Shown here piece by piece: positions 15,997-24,503 of a stretch of DNA of 64,000 bases. Within the stretch, counting starts at the first letter, position 1. Every line of letters starts with the position of its first letter. Origin of the DNA: Microbacterium sp. SA39. GTDB lineage: Bacteria > Actinomycetota > Actinomycetes > Actinomycetales > Microbacteriaceae. The notes beneath the pieces are model-generated. The model had not been told where the DNA came from. It worked only from the letters and a program-made list of their open reading frames with translations, and ran no database searches. The DNA lies in NCBI RefSeq assembly GCF_000967865.1, contig NZ_JXRU01000036.1, positions 1 through 64,000 on the forward strand, in the 5' to 3' direction. A program made the position numbers and the translations under genes.

Positions 15997-17028
15997 ATGC
16001 TGTCCGCACCGAAGCTCATCCCCGGAGACCGCGTCGCCGTGCTCTCGCCCGCATTCGCGGCCCCCGCAGTCGCGCCCGCCCTGCACGAGCAGGCGCTGCG
16101 GCGACTGCGCGAGCTCACGGGCCTCGTGCCGGTCGAGTACCCGACGACCCGGCAGCTCGACGCGACTCCCGAGGCTCGCGCGGCCGACGTGAACGCGGCT
16201 CTCGCCGATCCCGGCATCCGCGCCATCCTCGCCACGATCGGCGGCGACGATCAGATGCTCGTGGTGCCGCATCTCGACCCGGCGCTCCCGGTCGCCGATC
16301 CCAAGCCGTTCATCGGATACAGCGACAACACCAACATCCTCAACTGGCTCTGGGGCCTCGGCGTCCGCGGCTACTACGGCGGCTCGACCGCCGTGCATCT
16401 CGGACCCGGACCGTTCGTCGACGACATCCACCTGCGGTCGTTGCGCGCGCTGCTGCTCGACGGCGGCGTGCTCGAGATCACCGAGCCGGGGGAGTCGGAA
16501 GACGTGGGCAGGCGCTGGGCGGACCCGCGCGCGCTCACCGAGTTCGGCGATCGCACGCCGACCGAGGAGTGGACGTGGGCAGGGTCGGCGAAGAGCGTGA
16601 AAGGGCGCACCTGGGGCGGCTGCCTCGAGGTCATCGACGGGCTCGCGCTCGCAGACCGGCTGCCGCCCGTGGCTGCGCTCGAGGGAGCGATCCTGCTGCT
16701 CGAGACCAGTGAGGAGCGGCCGCCCGCCGGCTGGGTGGCGCGATGGTTGCGGGGCTTGGGCGAGCGCGGCATCCTGGGCGCGGTCGCCGGAGTGGTGGTC
16801 GCGCGTCCTCCGGTGAGCGACTTCGAGTTCCACCCGTCGCCTGTCGAGGCGGCTGCACTCCGCTCCGCGCAGGCGGATGCCGTGATCGAGCAGGTCGTGC
16901 GGTACAACTCCGAGGCAGTGGTCTGCGTCGGCGTCCCCTTCGGACACACCCGCCCGCAGTGGATCGTGCCCTACGGCGGCACCATGACACTGGACGGCGC
17001 GACCCGCACGGTCACCGCCGAGTACTAG
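15997..17028 (+). CDS. LD-carboxypeptidase, peptidase family S66 (LdcA/MccF-like)
   Basis: A 343-residue serine peptidase. The nucleophile elbow GYSDNTNI places Ser at residue 109, the triad Glu lies in LLLETSEERPP and the His in GVPFGHTRPQW. S66 enzymes remove the terminal D-Ala from murein tetrapeptides in the cytoplasm or, in the MccF branch, inactivate microcin C-type conjugates. The long insert NTNILNWLWGLGVRGYYGGST and absence of a signal peptide fit a cytoplasmic enzyme of the MccF-like subgroup. CACACT ends 6 nt before the ATG, so the mRNA is probably leaderless. It could join murQ in cell-wall recycling. Confidence 0.9.
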   Translation: MLSAPKLIPGDRVAVLSPAFAAPAVAPALHEQALRRLRELTGLVPVEYPTTRQLDATPEARAADVNAALADPGIRAILATIGGDDQMLVVPHLDPALPVADPKPFIGYSDNTNILNWLWGLGVRGYYGGSTAVHLGPGPFVDDIHLRSLRALLLDGGVLEITEPGESEDVGRRWADPRALTEFGDRTPTEEWTWAGSAKSVKGRTWGGCLEVIDGLALADRLPPVAALEGAILLLETSEERPPAGWVARWLRGLGERGILGAVAGVVVARPPVSDFEFHPSPVEAAALRSAQADAVIEQVVRYNSEAVVCVGVPFGHTRPQWIVPYGGTMTLDGATRTVTAEY

Positions 17029-17072
17029 CCCCGCGCCCGAGAGCGTTCAGGCCGCTGTCCTAGGGTGTCCGG

Positions 17073-17708
17073 ATGACCGACGCGAAATGGATCCTCTTCG
17101 ACATCGGCGGCGTGCTCGAAGTCGTCGACGACGACACGTGGCAGGAGCAGTGGCGGCAGCGCTGGCGCGAGCGTTCGGGGCTCGAGACGGAGGACTTCGA
17201 CGCGCGCGTATCGGCGGCGAACCTGCCGCCGATCGATGTGACCTCCGGCACGGAAGCCGAGTTCTGGAATCGCCTCAGCACGGCTCTCGAGCTCGACACC
17301 GAGCAGCGCGGCGCGATGCGCGCCGACTTCTGGGACGCCTACTGCGGCACCGGCAACACCGAGCTGATCGAGTACGCCCGATCGCTCCGCGATCGCGCAG
17401 GGCTCGCCATCCTGTCGAACTCGGCCGACGGCGCCCGCGAGGAGGAGGAGCGACGCTTCGGCTTCTCGGAGATCTTCGATCCGATCTGCTACAGCCACGA
17501 GCAGGGCGTGAACAAGCCTGACCCGCGGGCCTACCTCCGTGCGCTCGAGCGTCTCGGCGCCGCTCCGGAGGACGTCTTCTTCATCGACGATCACGCCGTG
17601 TCGATCGCGGGAGCGGCGGATGTCGGCATCCGCGGGATCCTCCACCGCGACAACGCCGAGACGATCGCCGCGATCGAGGCGTTCCTGGCCGCCAGCGACT
17701 CCGCCTGA
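17073..17708 (+). CDS. HAD-like hydrolase (YihX-type)
   Basis: A 211-residue protein with a HAD fold. Motif I is LFDIGGVLEVVD, where the second Asp of DxD is replaced by Gly, a variant common in the YihX/epoxide-hydrolase-N subgroup (FDxGGVL). Motif II is AILSNSADG, motif III NKPDPRAY, motif IV VFFIDDHAVSIAGA. The ATG is fixed by the leaderless box TAGGGT ending 6 nt upstream. Substrate unknown; small phosphorylated metabolites are typical of relatives. A strong bidirectional terminator follows. Confidence 0.85.
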   Translation: MTDAKWILFDIGGVLEVVDDDTWQEQWRQRWRERSGLETEDFDARVSAANLPPIDVTSGTEAEFWNRLSTALELDTEQRGAMRADFWDAYCGTGNTELIEYARSLRDRAGLAILSNSADGAREEEERRFGFSEIFDPICYSHEQGVNKPDPRAYLRALERLGAAPEDVFFIDDHAVSIAGAADVGIRGILHRDNAETIAAIEAFLAASDSA

Positions 17709-17718
17709 CCCCGCTCCC

Positions 17719-17767
17719 GTCGCAGAGAGGCACGCATCTCGGAGGGAGATGCGTGCCTTTCTGCGAC
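17719..17767. terminator. Bidirectional terminator between convergent genes
   Basis: The 22-nt arms 17719-17740 and 17746-17767 match at 21 of 22 positions (core AGGCACGCATCTC) around a 5-nt loop, between the HAD gene (+) and the MFS gene (-). A cctttct run within the right arm gives a short T-rich end in the plus direction. Confidence 0.85.
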
Positions 17768-17790
17768 CGGAACCGCGGGGACGGGACGGT

Positions 17791-19251
17791 TCAGCGCTGT
17801 GAGAGCGCAGCCACCCCGAGGTCGTCCTCGTAGTCGTGATCCTTCGTCTCGGGCGAGAGGATCAGCGCGATGAACGTCAGCACGCCCATCGCCGAGAGGT
17901 ACACGCCGACGAGCCAGGGCGCGCCGTCGCCGAGTTCCCACAACCCCACTGCGATCAGCGGGGCCACGGCTGCTCCGAGGATCGACGACACGTTGTACGA
18001 GATGGCAGACCCGGTGTACCGGACGTTCGTCGGGAAGAGCTCAGGCAGCAACGCACCCATCGGGCCGAACGTCGCACCCATGAGCATGAAGCCGAACACG
18101 AGGAACGCCTGCACGAGCGCGCCCGTGAACTTCGGGTCCGCGGCCGGAAGCAGGAACGTGTTGAACAGCAGACCGAAGACGATGATGAGCCCGGTCACCC
18201 AGAGCAGCAGCTTACGACGGCCGACCTTGTCGGCGATCGGACCGGAGAGCAGCGTGAAGATGCCGAAGAAAACCACGCCGATGATCTGCATGAGCACGAA
18301 GTCGGTGTAGCCGAACCCGAGTCCCGGGTAGAACTGGGCGGCGAAGGCCGAGGCGTCGAAGTCCTTGCCCGCGGCTTCTGCGGCGGACTGGGCGGCGGCG
18401 GATGCCGTCTCGAGCGAGGCGGCCTTGGTGCCGTAGGCGAGCGTGAAGTTCGTCATCAGGTAGAACAGCACGTACGTCGCCAGCATGATGAACGTGCCGA
18501 GGATCAGCTGCTTCCAGTGGTGACGGAACACCGTGGCGAGGGGCAGCTTGCGGATCGCGCCCTTCTTCTCGGCGTTCTTGAACGTGTCGGACTCGACCAG
18601 CTTGAGCCGCACCCACAGGCCGACGATGACCATCACGGCGGAGAACAGGAACGGGATGCGCCAGCCCCACGAGAGGAACGCCTCCGACTTCAGCAGCGGG
18701 TTCTCGCCGTGCGGGAGCAGCCAGTTGATGCTGAGGAACAGCAGGTTCGCGATGATGAAACCGAGCGGGGCGCCGAGCTGAGGGAACGTGCCGTACCAGG
18801 CGCGCTGGCCCTTCGGGGCGTTCTCGGTGGCGACCAGCGCCGCCCCCGACCACTCGCCGCCGAGCGCGAAGCCCTGCGCGAGACGCAGGATGAGCAGCAG
18901 GAGGGCCGCCCACCAGCCGATGTCCTGGTACGTGGGCAGCAGGCCGATCACGAACGTCGCGATACCCATCGTGAGGAGCGAGGCGACGAGCGTCGCCTTC
19001 CGTCCGAACTTGTCACCGAAGTGTCCGAAGACGATAGCGCCGATCGGACGCGCCACCATCGCGGCGCCGAACACCGCGAACGACGACAGCAGCGAGGTGG
19101 TGTCGTTCCCGGTGGGGAAGAACAGGGCGGGGAAGACGAGCACGGCCGCTGTCGCATACGCGTAGAAGTCGTAGAACTCGATCGTGGTGCCGACGAGGCT
19201 CGCCGTGATGACGCGCGAGCGCGGATTCGCGGGCGCAGGTGCAGTGCTCAA
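17791..19251 (-). CDS. MFS transporter, metabolite:H+ symporter (MHS) family
   Basis: A 486-residue, 12-helix carrier of the MHS family (ProP/ShiA/KgtP relatives). The signature VGTTIEFYDFYAYATAAVLVFP is in TM1, GHFGDKFGRKATLV is the TM2-3 loop, and RLAQGFALGGEWSGAALVATENAP is the TM4 signature. Residues about 255-285 form an Ala-rich periplasmic insert (ETASAAAQSAAEAAGKDFDAS). The start is a TTG at 19251 with GGAGAAAG upstream. Substrates of the family are organic acids, shikimate or osmolytes; which one applies is not predictable. Monocistronic, ending at the shared terminator. Confidence 0.9.
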   Translation of the reverse strand: MSTAPAPANPRSRVITASLVGTTIEFYDFYAYATAAVLVFPALFFPTGNDTTSLLSSFAVFGAAMVARPIGAIVFGHFGDKFGRKATLVASLLTMGIATFVIGLLPTYQDIGWWAALLLLILRLAQGFALGGEWSGAALVATENAPKGQRAWYGTFPQLGAPLGFIIANLLFLSINWLLPHGENPLLKSEAFLSWGWRIPFLFSAVMVIVGLWVRLKLVESDTFKNAEKKGAIRKLPLATVFRHHWKQLILGTFIMLATYVLFYLMTNFTLAYGTKAASLETASAAAQSAAEAAGKDFDASAFAAQFYPGLGFGYTDFVLMQIIGVVFFGIFTLLSGPIADKVGRRKLLLWVTGLIIVFGLLFNTFLLPAADPKFTGALVQAFLVFGFMLMGATFGPMGALLPELFPTNVRYTGSAISYNVSSILGAAVAPLIAVGLWELGDGAPWLVGVYLSAMGVLTFIALILSPETKDHDYEDDLGVAALSQR

Positions 19252-19356
19252 GGTGCTTTCTCCGATCAGTCCCCGTCGTGCCGGGGGACTCGGGCGAGTT
19301 TACGCCTTCCTGAGTGTTCGCTGTGTGCGCTGGGCGTATCGGATACCGTGGCGAGC

Positions 19357-19854
19357 ATGACGACGAGGATGCTGCTGCTCGCGGACACGCATGTGCCGAA
19401 GCGCGCGCGCCGCCTGCCCGACGAGGTGCTCACGGCGATCGATGAGGCCGACATCGTGATCCATGCGGGGGACTGGGTGGACGCGGCCACCCTCGACCTG
19501 TTCGAGTCGCGCTCGCGCGCGTTCCACGGCGTCTTCGGCAACAACGACGGTCCCGAGCTGCGGGCGCGGCTGCCCGAGATCGCCCGATTGAGCGTGGAGG
19601 ACGTCGAGATCGCGGTCATCCACGAGACGGGAGCAGCGACGCGACGCGAGGATCGGATGGATGCCGCGTTTCCCGGGGTCGACCTCCTGGTCTTCGGACA
19701 CTCGCACATCCCGTGGGACACCGTGTCTCCCGCGGGAATGCGCCTGCTGAACCCCGGGTCGCCCACGGATCGACGACGGCAGCCGGTCTGCACGATGATG
19801 TGGGCCACGATCGACGGCGCCGACATCGAGGCGACGCTGGTGCACGTTCGATGA
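19357..19854 (+). CDS. YfcE/MJ0936-type metallophosphodiesterase
   Basis: A 165-residue binuclear-metal phosphoesterase. The metal ligands appear in order: LADTHVP (D-x-H), HAGDW (GD), FGNNDG (GNxD), VIHETG (the GHG position is altered) and FGHSHIP (GHxH). This is a compact single-domain form acting on phosphodiesters in vitro. The ATG at 19357 is placed by TACCGT ending 7 nt upstream. It overlaps the next ORF by ATGA, implying a two-gene operon. Confidence 0.85.
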   Translation: MTTRMLLLADTHVPKRARRLPDEVLTAIDEADIVIHAGDWVDAATLDLFESRSRAFHGVFGNNDGPELRARLPEIARLSVEDVEIAVIHETGAATRREDRMDAAFPGVDLLVFGHSHIPWDTVSPAGMRLLNPGSPTDRRRQPVCTMMWATIDGADIEATLVHVR

Positions 19855-20339
19855 GCGAGATGCCGGTCTATCGCGCACCGATGCGCTCGCGTGACGATGC
19901 GGTGCCCCGCGGGGTGGGGCCGGAGCGGGCGCTCGAGCTCGGCATCTGCGGCATCGGGGGCAGGCTGGAGCCGGCTCCCGGCTCACTGGCTGAGGCGTTG
20001 GTCACGGCAGACGCGCAGTCCGGCATCCGGTTGGCGTGGCGCATCGAACGGTTCGCGAAGGCGCCGATCGGTGCGTTCGTGTGGACGAGGGATGTCGACG
20101 GCCTGACCTATCTCGGACGCATCGCCGGCCCCTGGGCGTATGACCCCGGAGAGGACGCCGCCGCCGCGGACCTCGTGCACGTGCGGCCCTGCGAGTGGCT
20201 CGCTGAACCGATCGACCAGGCGCAGGTGCCGGGCGGTGTGCGAGCCACCTTCGCCCGTGGCGGTCGGAATTGGCAGCGCATCCATGACGACGATGCCGAG
20301 CGGTTGTCCGCCGGGCTCTGGCACACGCACCGCGACTGA
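19851..20339 (+). CDS. Uncharacterised protein, possibly PUA/EVE-like
   Basis: A 162-residue protein not recognised with confidence. It starts at ATG 19851 overlapping the stop of the phosphodiesterase gene. The central region is rich in aromatics and beta-prone: FVWTRDVDGLTYLGRIAGPWAYDP, then DLVHVRPCEWLAEP, then VRATFARGGRNWQRIHDDD. That order of W-x-R, G-R-I-x-G-x-W and a buried V-R-P-x-x-W recalls EVE/PUA-like nucleic-acid-binding folds found beside Mrr-type nucleases, but this is a resemblance only. No transmembrane segments or signal peptide. Confidence 0.6.
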   Translation: MSEMPVYRAPMRSRDDAVPRGVGPERALELGICGIGGRLEPAPGSLAEALVTADAQSGIRLAWRIERFAKAPIGAFVWTRDVDGLTYLGRIAGPWAYDPGEDAAAADLVHVRPCEWLAEPIDQAQVPGGVRATFARGGRNWQRIHDDDAERLSAGLWHTHRD

Positions 20340-20347
20340 ACGCCGAC

Positions 20348-22093
20348 TCACTCCTCCGTGTCGCCGAGCGCCAGCGCGTCGACGAACGATGCCCGCGGCG
20401 CCAGCACGTGCTCAAGCTCCAGCAAGACAAGCCGGTTCGCGCCTTCTCGCGTCGCGGGTGCCGGAACATACAGCGTGCGCTGCGGTCCGTTGCGCCAGTA
20501 GCGGCCGAGGAAGAATCCGTTGACGAAGGCGTAGCCCTTGCTCCACGACGCGGTGTCGAGGAAGAGGTCGGACGCGGCCTCGAGGGTGAAGCCGGCAGCC
20601 CAGGCTGCCGGTCCCCGCTCGGGGACGTCGGATGCTGCACCGTCGACCTTCTCGTCGATCGAGGCGGCGATCGCTGCGACGTCGAGCGGCGTCGAACGCC
20701 ATCCGGTGAGCTCATCGCCATCGAGCGCGACGGAACCTACCAGCCCCTTCTCCTCGCCCAGACGGTGGGCGTAGTTCACCCTTCCCTGGTCCTCCACGAG
20801 GATGCTCAGGGTGCGGCCGGCGGGAATCCGCAGCGCACTGTCGTGTCGGGTGCGGGCGAGAGTTCCGACCCGCTGCCCGTCGACACTCACCCAGGCGAGG
20901 TCACGGACGTCGCCGATCTCGAGCAGTCCGCCCGCGGCATCCGGCAGCTCGACGTCGTAGCGGACCAGCGCACTGAGGTGGCCGAGCTGGTCGAAGGTCT
21001 GCGGCTCGTCGGTGGCGGAGCCGGATGCCGCGGCATCCGTCCACGGACCGACGGGCGCGAGTGCGACCTCGAAGGTCGGTGCCGGAGTCGCGCGCACCGG
21101 CAGCTCATCGGGCACCGGGGCGTACCGCGAGATGACTTCCCGGAACGCGAAGAACTTCTCGGTCGGTTCGCCTGCCTCATCGAGCGGAGCGTCGTAGTCG
21201 TACGAGGTGACGAGCGGCAGATAGCGGCCCTTGTCGTTCGCGCCGTTCGTCAGGCCGAAGTTCGTGCCGCCGTGGAACATGTAGATGTTCACCGAGGCGC
21301 CTGCGGCGAGCAGAGCATCGAGATCGGATGCCGCGGCGGCGACCTCCGTCGTGTGGTGCACGCCGCCCCACCAGTCGAACCACCCGTCCCAGAACTCGGA
21401 GCACATCAGCGGACCGGTTGGCTGATGCGTGCGGAGCGTCGCGAGGCGCTCGGCGCTGCGCGAGCCGAAGGAAGCGGTCTTATGGAGTTCGGGGAGACTG
21501 CCGTCGGCCAGCATCCGGTCGGTGGGCTGATCGACGGTCGTGAGCGGCACCGTGATGCCGGCGTCCCGCGTCACCGCGACCAGGGTCTCGAGGTACGCCT
21601 TGTCGGCGCCGTACGCGCCGTACTCGTTCTCGATCTGCACCAGCACGACCGGACCGCCGCGATCGATCTGACGCGGGGCGACGATCTCGTAGACCCGACG
21701 CAGGTAGGCGCTGACATCGATCAGGAACGACGGCTCCGAGGAGCGCAGTGCGCGCTCGCCGCCGGTCAGCCACACGGGGAGGCCGCCGTTGTGCCACTCG
21801 GCGCAGATGTAGGGCCCAGGGCGCACGATGGCATCCATCCCTTCCGCGTGCACGAGGTCGAGGAAGCGGCCGAGGTCGTTCCACCCGCTCGCGTCCCACT
21901 CGCCGCGTCGTGGTTCGTGCGCGTTCCAGGCGACGTAGGTCTCGATGGTGTTCAGGCCCATGAGCCGCGCCTTGTGGATGCGGTCCTGCCACTGGTCGGG
22001 GTGCACCCGGAAGTAATGGATGGCGCCGGAGATCACCCGGTGGGGCGCGCCGTCGCGGAGGAAGTCGGCGTCGCCGATGGAGAAAGAGGTCAC
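20348..22093 (-). CDS. Beta-galactosidase, glycoside hydrolase family 35
   Basis: A 581-residue retaining glycosidase without a signal peptide, so intracellular. GH35 hallmarks are ISGAIHYFRVHPDQW, GLNTIETYVAWNAHEP, RPGPYICAEWHNGGLPVWL, the acid/base QIENEYGAYG (Glu157) and the nucleophile SEFWDGWFDWWG (Glu233). MFHGGTNFGLTNGAN is also family-specific. The C-terminal half holds the jelly-roll domains and ends in FVNGFFLGRYW. GTG start at 22093. It is the last gene of the sugar-uptake operon and would hydrolyse imported galactosides. Confidence 0.95.
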   Translation of the reverse strand: MTSFSIGDADFLRDGAPHRVISGAIHYFRVHPDQWQDRIHKARLMGLNTIETYVAWNAHEPRRGEWDASGWNDLGRFLDLVHAEGMDAIVRPGPYICAEWHNGGLPVWLTGGERALRSSEPSFLIDVSAYLRRVYEIVAPRQIDRGGPVVLVQIENEYGAYGADKAYLETLVAVTRDAGITVPLTTVDQPTDRMLADGSLPELHKTASFGSRSAERLATLRTHQPTGPLMCSEFWDGWFDWWGGVHHTTEVAAAASDLDALLAAGASVNIYMFHGGTNFGLTNGANDKGRYLPLVTSYDYDAPLDEAGEPTEKFFAFREVISRYAPVPDELPVRATPAPTFEVALAPVGPWTDAAASGSATDEPQTFDQLGHLSALVRYDVELPDAAGGLLEIGDVRDLAWVSVDGQRVGTLARTRHDSALRIPAGRTLSILVEDQGRVNYAHRLGEEKGLVGSVALDGDELTGWRSTPLDVAAIAASIDEKVDGAASDVPERGPAAWAAGFTLEAASDLFLDTASWSKGYAFVNGFFLGRYWRNGPQRTLYVPAPATREGANRLVLLELEHVLAPRASFVDALALGDTEE

Positions 22094-22121
22094 GTGTCGC
22101 GGTGCTTTCGGTGAAGAGGAA

Positions 22122-22185
22122 GGCCGGATTGGGTCCCACTGGGCCCTTCGACAGGCTCAGGGACCCAGTGGGGCCCAATCCGGCC
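22122..22185. repeat. 64-bp hairpin carrying the CCCTTCGACAGGCTCAGGG element
   Basis: The 22-nt arms 22122-22143 and 22164-22185 match at 21 of 22 positions (core GGCCGGATTGGG/CCCAATCCGGCC), with the loop 22144-22163 holding CCCTTCGACAGGCTCAGGGA. It lies between the binding-protein gene stop and the beta-galactosidase start within the operon. It may stabilise the upstream mRNA or attenuate the enzyme gene. The same loop sequence occurs inside three coding genes of this window. Confidence 0.85.
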
Positions 22186-22191
22186 GGCGTG

Positions 22192-23544
22192 CTATTTGTT
22201 GACGGCGAAGCCCTGCGAGTCGCCGTACTCGACCAGCGCGTCCTGCCAGGCCGTCAGGCCCTCGTTCAGGTCCGAGCTGTTCTGGTACGACTGGCCCACG
22301 GTGTCGCCGAAGATGCTGTTCGCGTACACCTGGTAGGGGAGGTAGCTCCAGCCCTCGACCACGTCATCGGCCGCTCCGGCCAGCACCTCGTTGATCTTCT
22401 GTCCGCCGAAGTACTCCGGCGCGTCGGCGAGGAACTCCTCGCTCGACAGCTCGGCGGTCGTCGACGGGAAGCCGCCGGACTCGAGGAAGATCGAGATGCT
22501 CTCCTCGGAGTTGTTCAGCCACCACAGGAAGCCCGCAGCGAGTTCCGGGTTCTTGCTCTGCGTGGTCACGGCCTGACCGCCGCCGCCGTTCTCCGCGCTC
22601 GCGGGCGAGCCGTCATAGGTCGGCATCGGCGCGACGCGCCAGTCGCCGGCACCGTCGGGGGCGCCCGAGATGAGGTTGCCGGGCATCCAGGCGCCGATCA
22701 CGAGGGTGGCGAGGCTGCCGTCGCCGAGGGCACGGAACCACTCGTCGCTCCAGCTGGAGTACGGCGCGACCAGATCCTCCTCGACGAGGCGGTTCCAGTT
22801 CTCGGTCCACTTCTTCGTGCCGGCATCCTCGAGGTCGAGGGTGACGTCGGTGCCCGAGGTCTCGAACGGCTTGCCGCCGGCCTGCCAGATCATCGAGGTC
22901 GCGAAGCCGGCGTCGCCGGTGTCGTTGGTGATGTACGCGTCGGGGTTCGCCGCGTTGATCGTCTTGGCGGCCTCGTAGTACTCGTCCCAGGTCGTGGGCA
23001 CGGCGACGCCCGCCGCGTCGAACACGGTCTTGTTGTAGAACAGCGCCATGGGTCCCGAGTCCTGCGGCAGACCGTAGATCGCGTCACCGTCGGTGACCGA
23101 GTTCCAGGTCGACGCGGTGTAGTCGTCCTCGAAGTCGGCGAAGCCGTACTGCGAGAGATCGACGAACGCGTCGGTCAGGGCGAACTGGGGGAGTGCGTAG
23201 TACTCGACCTGCACCACGTCGGGAGCGCCGGAGCCCGCCTTGATGGCGTTCTGCAACTTGGTGTACTCCTCGTTGTTGGTGCCGGCGTTGACGAGGTTGA
23301 CCTTCACATTCGGGTATTCCTTCTGGAACGCCTCGACCTGCGCCTCGGCGGAGGGGGTCCACGACCAGTACGTGATCTCGCCGCCCTTCTCGAGAGCGGC
23401 CTCGACGGAGTCGAACGATCCGGTGCCCGAGCCGCCACCGGATCCGCTGCCGCCGGCGCTGCATCCGGCCAGCGCCAGCGCTGCCACGGTGCCCGCGGCG
23501 AGCACCGTGAGGGTGCGCCGCGAGAAGGAGGGAAGGTGCTTCAT
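22192..23544 (-). CDS. ABC transporter sugar-binding lipoprotein
   Basis: A 450-residue extracytoplasmic binding protein. The lipoprotein signal ends in lipobox LALAGC with Cys28, followed by a Gly/Ser linker. The mature part fits family 1 sugar-binding proteins (GGEITYWSWTPSAEAQVEAFQKEYP near the N-terminus; FYNKTVFDAAGVAVPTTWDEY; GAWMPGN; GGGGQAVTTQSKNPELAAGFLWWLNN). GAAAGGA precedes the ATG. It delivers a sugar or galactoside to the two permeases encoded upstream. Being third in the operon is unusual, since the binding protein is often first. Confidence 0.93.
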   Translation of the reverse strand: MKHLPSFSRRTLTVLAAGTVAALALAGCSAGGSGSGGGSGTGSFDSVEAALEKGGEITYWSWTPSAEAQVEAFQKEYPNVKVNLVNAGTNNEEYTKLQNAIKAGSGAPDVVQVEYYALPQFALTDAFVDLSQYGFADFEDDYTASTWNSVTDGDAIYGLPQDSGPMALFYNKTVFDAAGVAVPTTWDEYYEAAKTINAANPDAYITNDTGDAGFATSMIWQAGGKPFETSGTDVTLDLEDAGTKKWTENWNRLVEEDLVAPYSSWSDEWFRALGDGSLATLVIGAWMPGNLISGAPDGAGDWRVAPMPTYDGSPASAENGGGGQAVTTQSKNPELAAGFLWWLNNSEESISIFLESGGFPSTTAELSSEEFLADAPEYFGGQKINEVLAGAADDVVEGWSYLPYQVYANSIFGDTVGQSYQNSSDLNEGLTAWQDALVEYGDSQGFAVNK

Positions 23545-23611
23545 TGCTGTGTCCTTTCGGGAGGTGCGGTCCGACGTCGGGCCGCGGTGGTGATGCAGGG
23601 GATGCAGGGAG

Positions 23612-24502
23612 CTACTGCTTGACGCTTCCCGCGGTGAGACCTGACTGCCAGAACCGCTGCAGCAGCAGGAAGGCGATGACGATCGGGATGATCGTGAGGA
23701 GGGAGCCCATGATGACGAGGTTGTAGATGGGCTGTGATCCGGCGCCGATGGCCTGCGCACTCCACTGGTTGAGGCCCACGGTCAGCGGGTACCAGGCGGG
23801 GTCGGAGAGCATGATCAACGGCAGGAAGTAGTTGTTCCAGGTCGCGACGACCGTGAACAGCGCCACCGTGACGATGCCGGGAGCGAGCAGCCGCATCGAG
23901 ATGGTGAAGAACGTGCGGAACTCGCCGGCGCCGTCGATGCGCGCGGCCTCCAGCAGCTCGGTCGGCACCGATTCGGTCGCGAACACCCAGATCAGATACA
24001 GCCCGAACGGGCTGATCAGCGACGGGATGATGACCGCCCACGGAGTGTTGGTGAGTCCGAGCTCGCTGAAGAGCAGGAAGGTCGGGACGGCGAGTGCCGT
24101 TCCCGGCACGGCGACCGCGCCGAGCACGACGGCGAAGACCGCCCGACGGCCGGGGAATTTGTACTTCGCGAGTCCGTAGCCCGCCATCGTCGCGAGCAGC
24201 GTCGCACCGCCGGCGCCCACCACGACGTAGAGGAGTGTGTTGCCGAGCCACCGCAGGAAGATGCCGTCGCGATAGGCGAACGTGGCGACGAGGTTGTCGA
24301 AGCACGCGAAGTCGTCGGCGAACCAGAGGCCGAACGAGCTGAAGAGCCCCGACTGGGTCTTGGTCGAGCTGAACAGCAGCCAGACGAGCGGCACGAGTGT
24401 GTACAGGGCGTAGACGACCATGACGATCAGCAACGTGTTCGACTTCCGCGGATTCATCAGGTCGTGACGCTTGCGGGAAGCGCGGGCGAGGGGGAGTGCC
24501 AT
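23612..24502 (-). CDS. ABC transporter permease, MalG-type
   Basis: A 296-residue membrane component with six predicted helices. The EAA loop ELLEAARIDGAGEFRTFFTISMRLLAPGI couples to the ATPase. The N-terminus is cytoplasmic and basic (RASRKRHDLMNPRK), typical of MalG/LacG. Its ATG follows the preceding stop after one base (TGA-c-ATG), so translation is coupled. No ATPase gene is in the operon; a shared MsmK/UgpC-type ATPase encoded elsewhere is the usual solution in actinobacteria. Confidence 0.93.
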   Translation of the reverse strand: MALPLARASRKRHDLMNPRKSNTLLIVMVVYALYTLVPLVWLLFSSTKTQSGLFSSFGLWFADDFACFDNLVATFAYRDGIFLRWLGNTLLYVVVGAGGATLLATMAGYGLAKYKFPGRRAVFAVVLGAVAVPGTALAVPTFLLFSELGLTNTPWAVIIPSLISPFGLYLIWVFATESVPTELLEAARIDGAGEFRTFFTISMRLLAPGIVTVALFTVVATWNNYFLPLIMLSDPAWYPLTVGLNQWSAQAIGAGSQPIYNLVIMGSLLTIIPIVIAFLLLQRFWQSGLTAGSVKQ

Positions 24503-24503
24503 G

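Noticed and set aside
17836..19356. Long plus-strand open frame preceding the YfcE-like gene
   Set aside because: It mirrors the MFS carrier gene on the other strand; only the last 165 codons form a real protein with its own start and promoter.
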